Source of the DNA: an uncultured Lachnospiraceae bacterium
GTDB lineage: Bacteria > Bacillota_A > Clostridia > Lachnospirales > Lachnospiraceae
Reading direction: 5' to 3'
Length of the DNA stretch: 7,722 nucleotides
Assembly (NCBI GenBank): GCA_947175285.1
Contig: CAMWMM010000225.1
Location: 1 to 7,722, forward strand
Positions 6,072 to 7,722 of this stretch are shown in pieces. The translations under genes were made by a program, and so were the position numbers. Every line of letters starts with the position of its first letter. Position 1 is the first letter of the stretch. The notes beneath the pieces are model-generated. The model worked only from the letters and a program-made list of their open reading frames with translations, was not told where the DNA came from and ran no database searches.

Positions 6072-7193
6072 ATGGCAAAAGAGTACTATTTTGTTTTTTA
6101 CAGTGCGCTGGCGGTGATTCTGTTAATCGGAGCGCAGATGAAAGGAAAAAGCGTTTGGCATGAGGATGCCTTATCTCTGCCGGTATCCAAAGGACTGCTG
6201 GGCTTTTGTGCTCTTGGCATCATGCTGCATCATATGTCGCAGACAATTCATTTTGCAGGAGAAGATACAGGCATTCTGCTGTTTATGGTGGATGTTGGCG
6301 TCTGTTTTGTGGGTGTTTTCTTCTTTTTCTCCGGCTATGGACTTTATACGAGCCTGCGCAATAAACCGGATTATTTGAAAGGTTTTTTAAAAAAGCGTCT
6401 GCCGACGGTTATAGTGCCTTTTTATATGTGTAATTTTGTGTTTATTGCCGTTTCTGCGATAAGCGGATATCAATTTGAGGAGGGAGAACTTCTTCCATAT
6501 CTGACCGGATGGACGCTTATGAATACGCAGATGTGGTATATTGTTGAAATTTTCTTCTTGTATATACTATTTTACCTGACTTTTAAGCTGGTGAAAAAGG
6601 ATGGGGCGGCTTGTCTCATTTATGGAATTTTCGTTATTGCCATGATAGCGGTAAGTCTGTTCCTTGGACATGACAATAAGACGGTTTCAGGTGGGGCATG
6701 GTTTCACGGTGAATGGTGGTACAACGCCACGCTGCTTATCTGGATAGGAATTTTATTTGCAAAATTTGAAAAGCCGGTTTTGACTTTCTGCAGAAAATAT
6801 TATGCTTATGTTTTGGTTATCGATGGAATACTGACCTGCTTTTTCTATATGAAAACGATGGTGGCATTGCAGACAAAGGGGTATTGGTATGAATGGGACG
6901 GCTATCCGGGATATACGGAAAAAATGCAGACTCTGGCGGTGCAGCTTCCCTTTATTTTGTGCTTTGTCATTTTTGTTATTTTACTGACGCAGAAAATTCA
7001 ATTCAAAAATAAAATTTTTGCTTTTGTGGGAGAAATTGCACTGGAGCTGTATTTGGTTCATAACGTATTTATTATGTATCTGCCGGTGAAGAACAGGTAT
7101 TTCTTTATTCTGGCAGTTTATGCGGCAGGAATTGTAACGGCATTCATATTGCATGCGATAGATAAAAAAATCATCGGACTTTTTCGCCAATAG
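6072..7193 (+). CDS. Acyltransferase family 3 membrane protein
   Basis: This 373-residue, strongly hydrophobic protein has about ten predicted membrane segments. It fits the acyltransferase-3 (OafA/OatA-like) family, whose members move acyl groups such as acetyl onto cell-surface sugars or related acceptors. Supporting marks are an early helix SKGLLGFCALGIMLHH (39-54) carrying the conserved histidine (H53 or H54), FFFFSGYGLYTSL (83-95), then KKRLPTVIVPF (107-117) and MWYIVEIFF (154-162). The closing GEIALELYLVHN (320-331) also fits. No extra periplasmic SGNH domain is attached. The start at the ATG 6072 is set by AGGAG (6060-6064) seven bases upstream. A GTG one codon earlier is in frame but too close to it. 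The gene begins 12 bases after the SPFH stop, so they are co-transcribed. The acceptor is unknown. It could be unrelated to the SPFH protein in function and simply share its operon. Confidence 0.82.
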   Translation: MAKEYYFVFYSALAVILLIGAQMKGKSVWHEDALSLPVSKGLLGFCALGIMLHHMSQTIHFAGEDTGILLFMVDVGVCFVGVFFFFSGYGLYTSLRNKPDYLKGFLKKRLPTVIVPFYMCNFVFIAVSAISGYQFEEGELLPYLTGWTLMNTQMWYIVEIFFLYILFYLTFKLVKKDGAACLIYGIFVIAMIAVSLFLGHDNKTVSGGAWFHGEWWYNATLLIWIGILFAKFEKPVLTFCRKYYAYVLVIDGILTCFFYMKTMVALQTKGYWYEWDGYPGYTEKMQTLAVQLPFILCFVIFVILLTQKIQFKNKIFAFVGEIALELYLVHNVFIMYLPVKNRYFFILAVYAAGIVTAFILHAIDKKIIGLFRQ

Positions 7194-7241
7194 CAGACGG
7201 CAGGCAGGAATACAGAGAGAAAGGCATGGGATTAGTATAGT

Positions 7242-7445
7242 ATGGGTGATTCAGGTAAAAAACAGGTTCCGCTTAGACTTTCTTCTAAGTTATATGATGC
7301 GATTGCCGCATGGGCGGAGGATGATTTCCGTTCTGTCAACGGGCAGATAGAATATCTTTTGACAGAGTGCGTAAGACAGAGAAAAAAGAACGGTAAATAT
7401 GTATCGGATGAAATCGATGTGCCGCCTGAGCTGGATATAAAGTGA
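7242..7445 (+). CDS. Arc-like ribbon-helix-helix DNA-binding protein
   Basis: The 67-residue protein matches the Arc/MetJ fold. A beta-strand KQVPLRL (7-13) would enter the DNA major groove. Helix 1 is about 15-28, and the turn plus helix 2 is [19 protein letters not shown] (29-47). The [11 protein letters not shown] stretch closely parallels RSVNSEI of phage P22 Arc. Such proteins bind operators as dimers of dimers and often repress their own operon. The C-terminal tail (50-67) is acidic and proline-containing and may contact a partner. The start ATG has no clear ribosome site; the nearest purine run (AGAGAAAGG) is about 18 bases away, and an in-frame stop at 7233 rules out any farther start. 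There is no neighbouring toxin of a known type, so the toxin-antitoxin label sometimes given to such proteins is not supported. The AT-box repeats before the SPFH gene are a plausible target. Confidence 0.85.
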   Translation: MGDSGKKQVPLRLSSKLYDAIAAWAEDDFRSVNGQIEYLLTECVRQRKKNGKYVSDEIDVPPELDIK

Positions 7446-7463
7446 GTTAAAGGGGGAATACTT

Positions 7464-7691
7464 ATGAACCATGGAAAAAAGATGATAGCGCCGATTGTGA
7501 TTGCCATAATAGTTATTGCATATTATGTCGGAATTGCGGTATTTTTATTGACAGCGCCCGGTATTCCCGGTATAGTCAGAGTTTTATTGGTAGTGATACC
7601 GCTTATTCTGGCAGCAGTCATGTTTGGGGTACTCATAAGCAGAATAAAAGAAATTCAAGGAGGAGAGGAAGATGATCTTAGTCAATACTGA
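7464..7691 (+). CDS. Small two-TM membrane protein of unknown function
   Basis: The 75-residue protein has two hydrophobic helices (about 8-29 and 36-58) joined by a tight Pro/Gly turn (APGIPG, 31-36). A short tail follows, basic (ISRIKEIQ) and then acidic (GGEEDDLSQY). The positive charges at both ends (NHGKK and SRIK) predict a hairpin with both ends in the cytoplasm. I do not recognise the family. AGGGGG (7451-7456) seven bases before the ATG gives a strong start. It follows the ribbon-helix-helix gene by 18 bases and overlaps the YbjQ gene by 20 bases, so it is firmly within the operon. It may anchor or partner the SPFH or YbjQ protein at the membrane, but nothing in the sequence shows this directly. 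Confidence 0.8.
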   Translation: MNHGKKMIAPIVIAIIVIAYYVGIAVFLLTAPGIPGIVRVLLVVIPLILAAVMFGVLISRIKEIQGGEEDDLSQY

Positions 7692-7722
7692 TTATATCAG
7701 TGGAAAAGAGCTGGAAATGCTT
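7672..7722 (+). CDS. YbjQ/UPF0145 family protein, N-terminal fragment (cut by window end)
   Basis: Only 17 codons are visible: MILVNTDYISGKELEML. They match the usual opening of YbjQ (DUF74, UPF0145) proteins, which begin with MIL-x-T-T-D-x-I-x-G-K-x and are about 105 residues long. These small proteins form oligomers; databases often name them heavy-metal-binding, but a role is not settled. AAGGAGG (7657-7663) eight bases upstream supports the start. The gene overlaps the end of the two-TM protein gene by 20 bases in another frame, suggesting translational coupling. With so few residues the call rests on one motif plus the ribosome site. Confidence 0.65.
   Translation, partial: MILVNTDYISGKELEML

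Noticed and set aside
7242..7691. Toxin-antitoxin pair (Arc-like antitoxin plus small membrane toxin)
   Set aside because: The second protein is a two-helix hairpin co-transcribed and overlapping with YbjQ inside a longer operon, with no single-helix toxin pattern. The family context favours an operon regulator, although a toxic role cannot be excluded from sequence alone.
1..7722. CRISPR arrays, insertion sequences, rRNA genes
   Set aside because: No regularly spaced repeats, transposase motifs, terminal inverted repeats or rRNA signatures were seen on either strand.

Overview
The window looks like chromosome of a low-to-moderate-GC Firmicute, most likely a gut clostridium of the Lachnospiraceae type. 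This rests on AT-rich intergenic DNA, strong AGGAGG-like ribosome binding sites, the protein families present and the general look of the proteins. It is an inference, with no 16S or marker gene in view.

Region 1 (1-4512, + strand) is the 3' part of a sugar-uptake operon. It holds the C-terminal end of a MalG-type ABC sugar permease, a complete GH36 alpha-galactosidase and a complete GH13 enzyme of the amylosucrase/sucrose hydrolase type. Read together, the cell imports alpha-galactosides such as raffinose, melibiose or stachyose. The GH36 enzyme removes galactose, and the GH13 enzyme splits the sucrose left over from raffinose. Using an amylosucrase-like enzyme here, rather than the better-known sucrose phosphorylase, is notable.

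Region 2 (4513-5042) is a 530-base gap without a convincing protein gene, but it is not empty. In order it holds: a sigma-A-like promoter wrapped in AT inverted repeats; about 100 bases of structured sequence ending in a 13-bp stem with a T-rich tail (a candidate small RNA, or a small-protein leader); a second hairpin with a GAA triloop; a tRNA-Gly(CCC) gene on the minus strand with its own -10 box; and the promoter of the next operon, overlapped by repeated ATGATAT boxes.

Region 3 (5043-7722, + strand) is a tightly spaced operon. It encodes a two-TM SPFH/band-7 (stomatin-like) membrane protein, an acyltransferase-3 family membrane protein, an Arc-like ribbon-helix-helix DNA-binding protein, a 75-residue two-TM protein and the first 17 codons of a YbjQ/UPF0145 protein. 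No function is established for this combination that I can name. The layout suggests a membrane-associated module with its own AT-box-binding autoregulator, and it is the best candidate here for an undescribed system.
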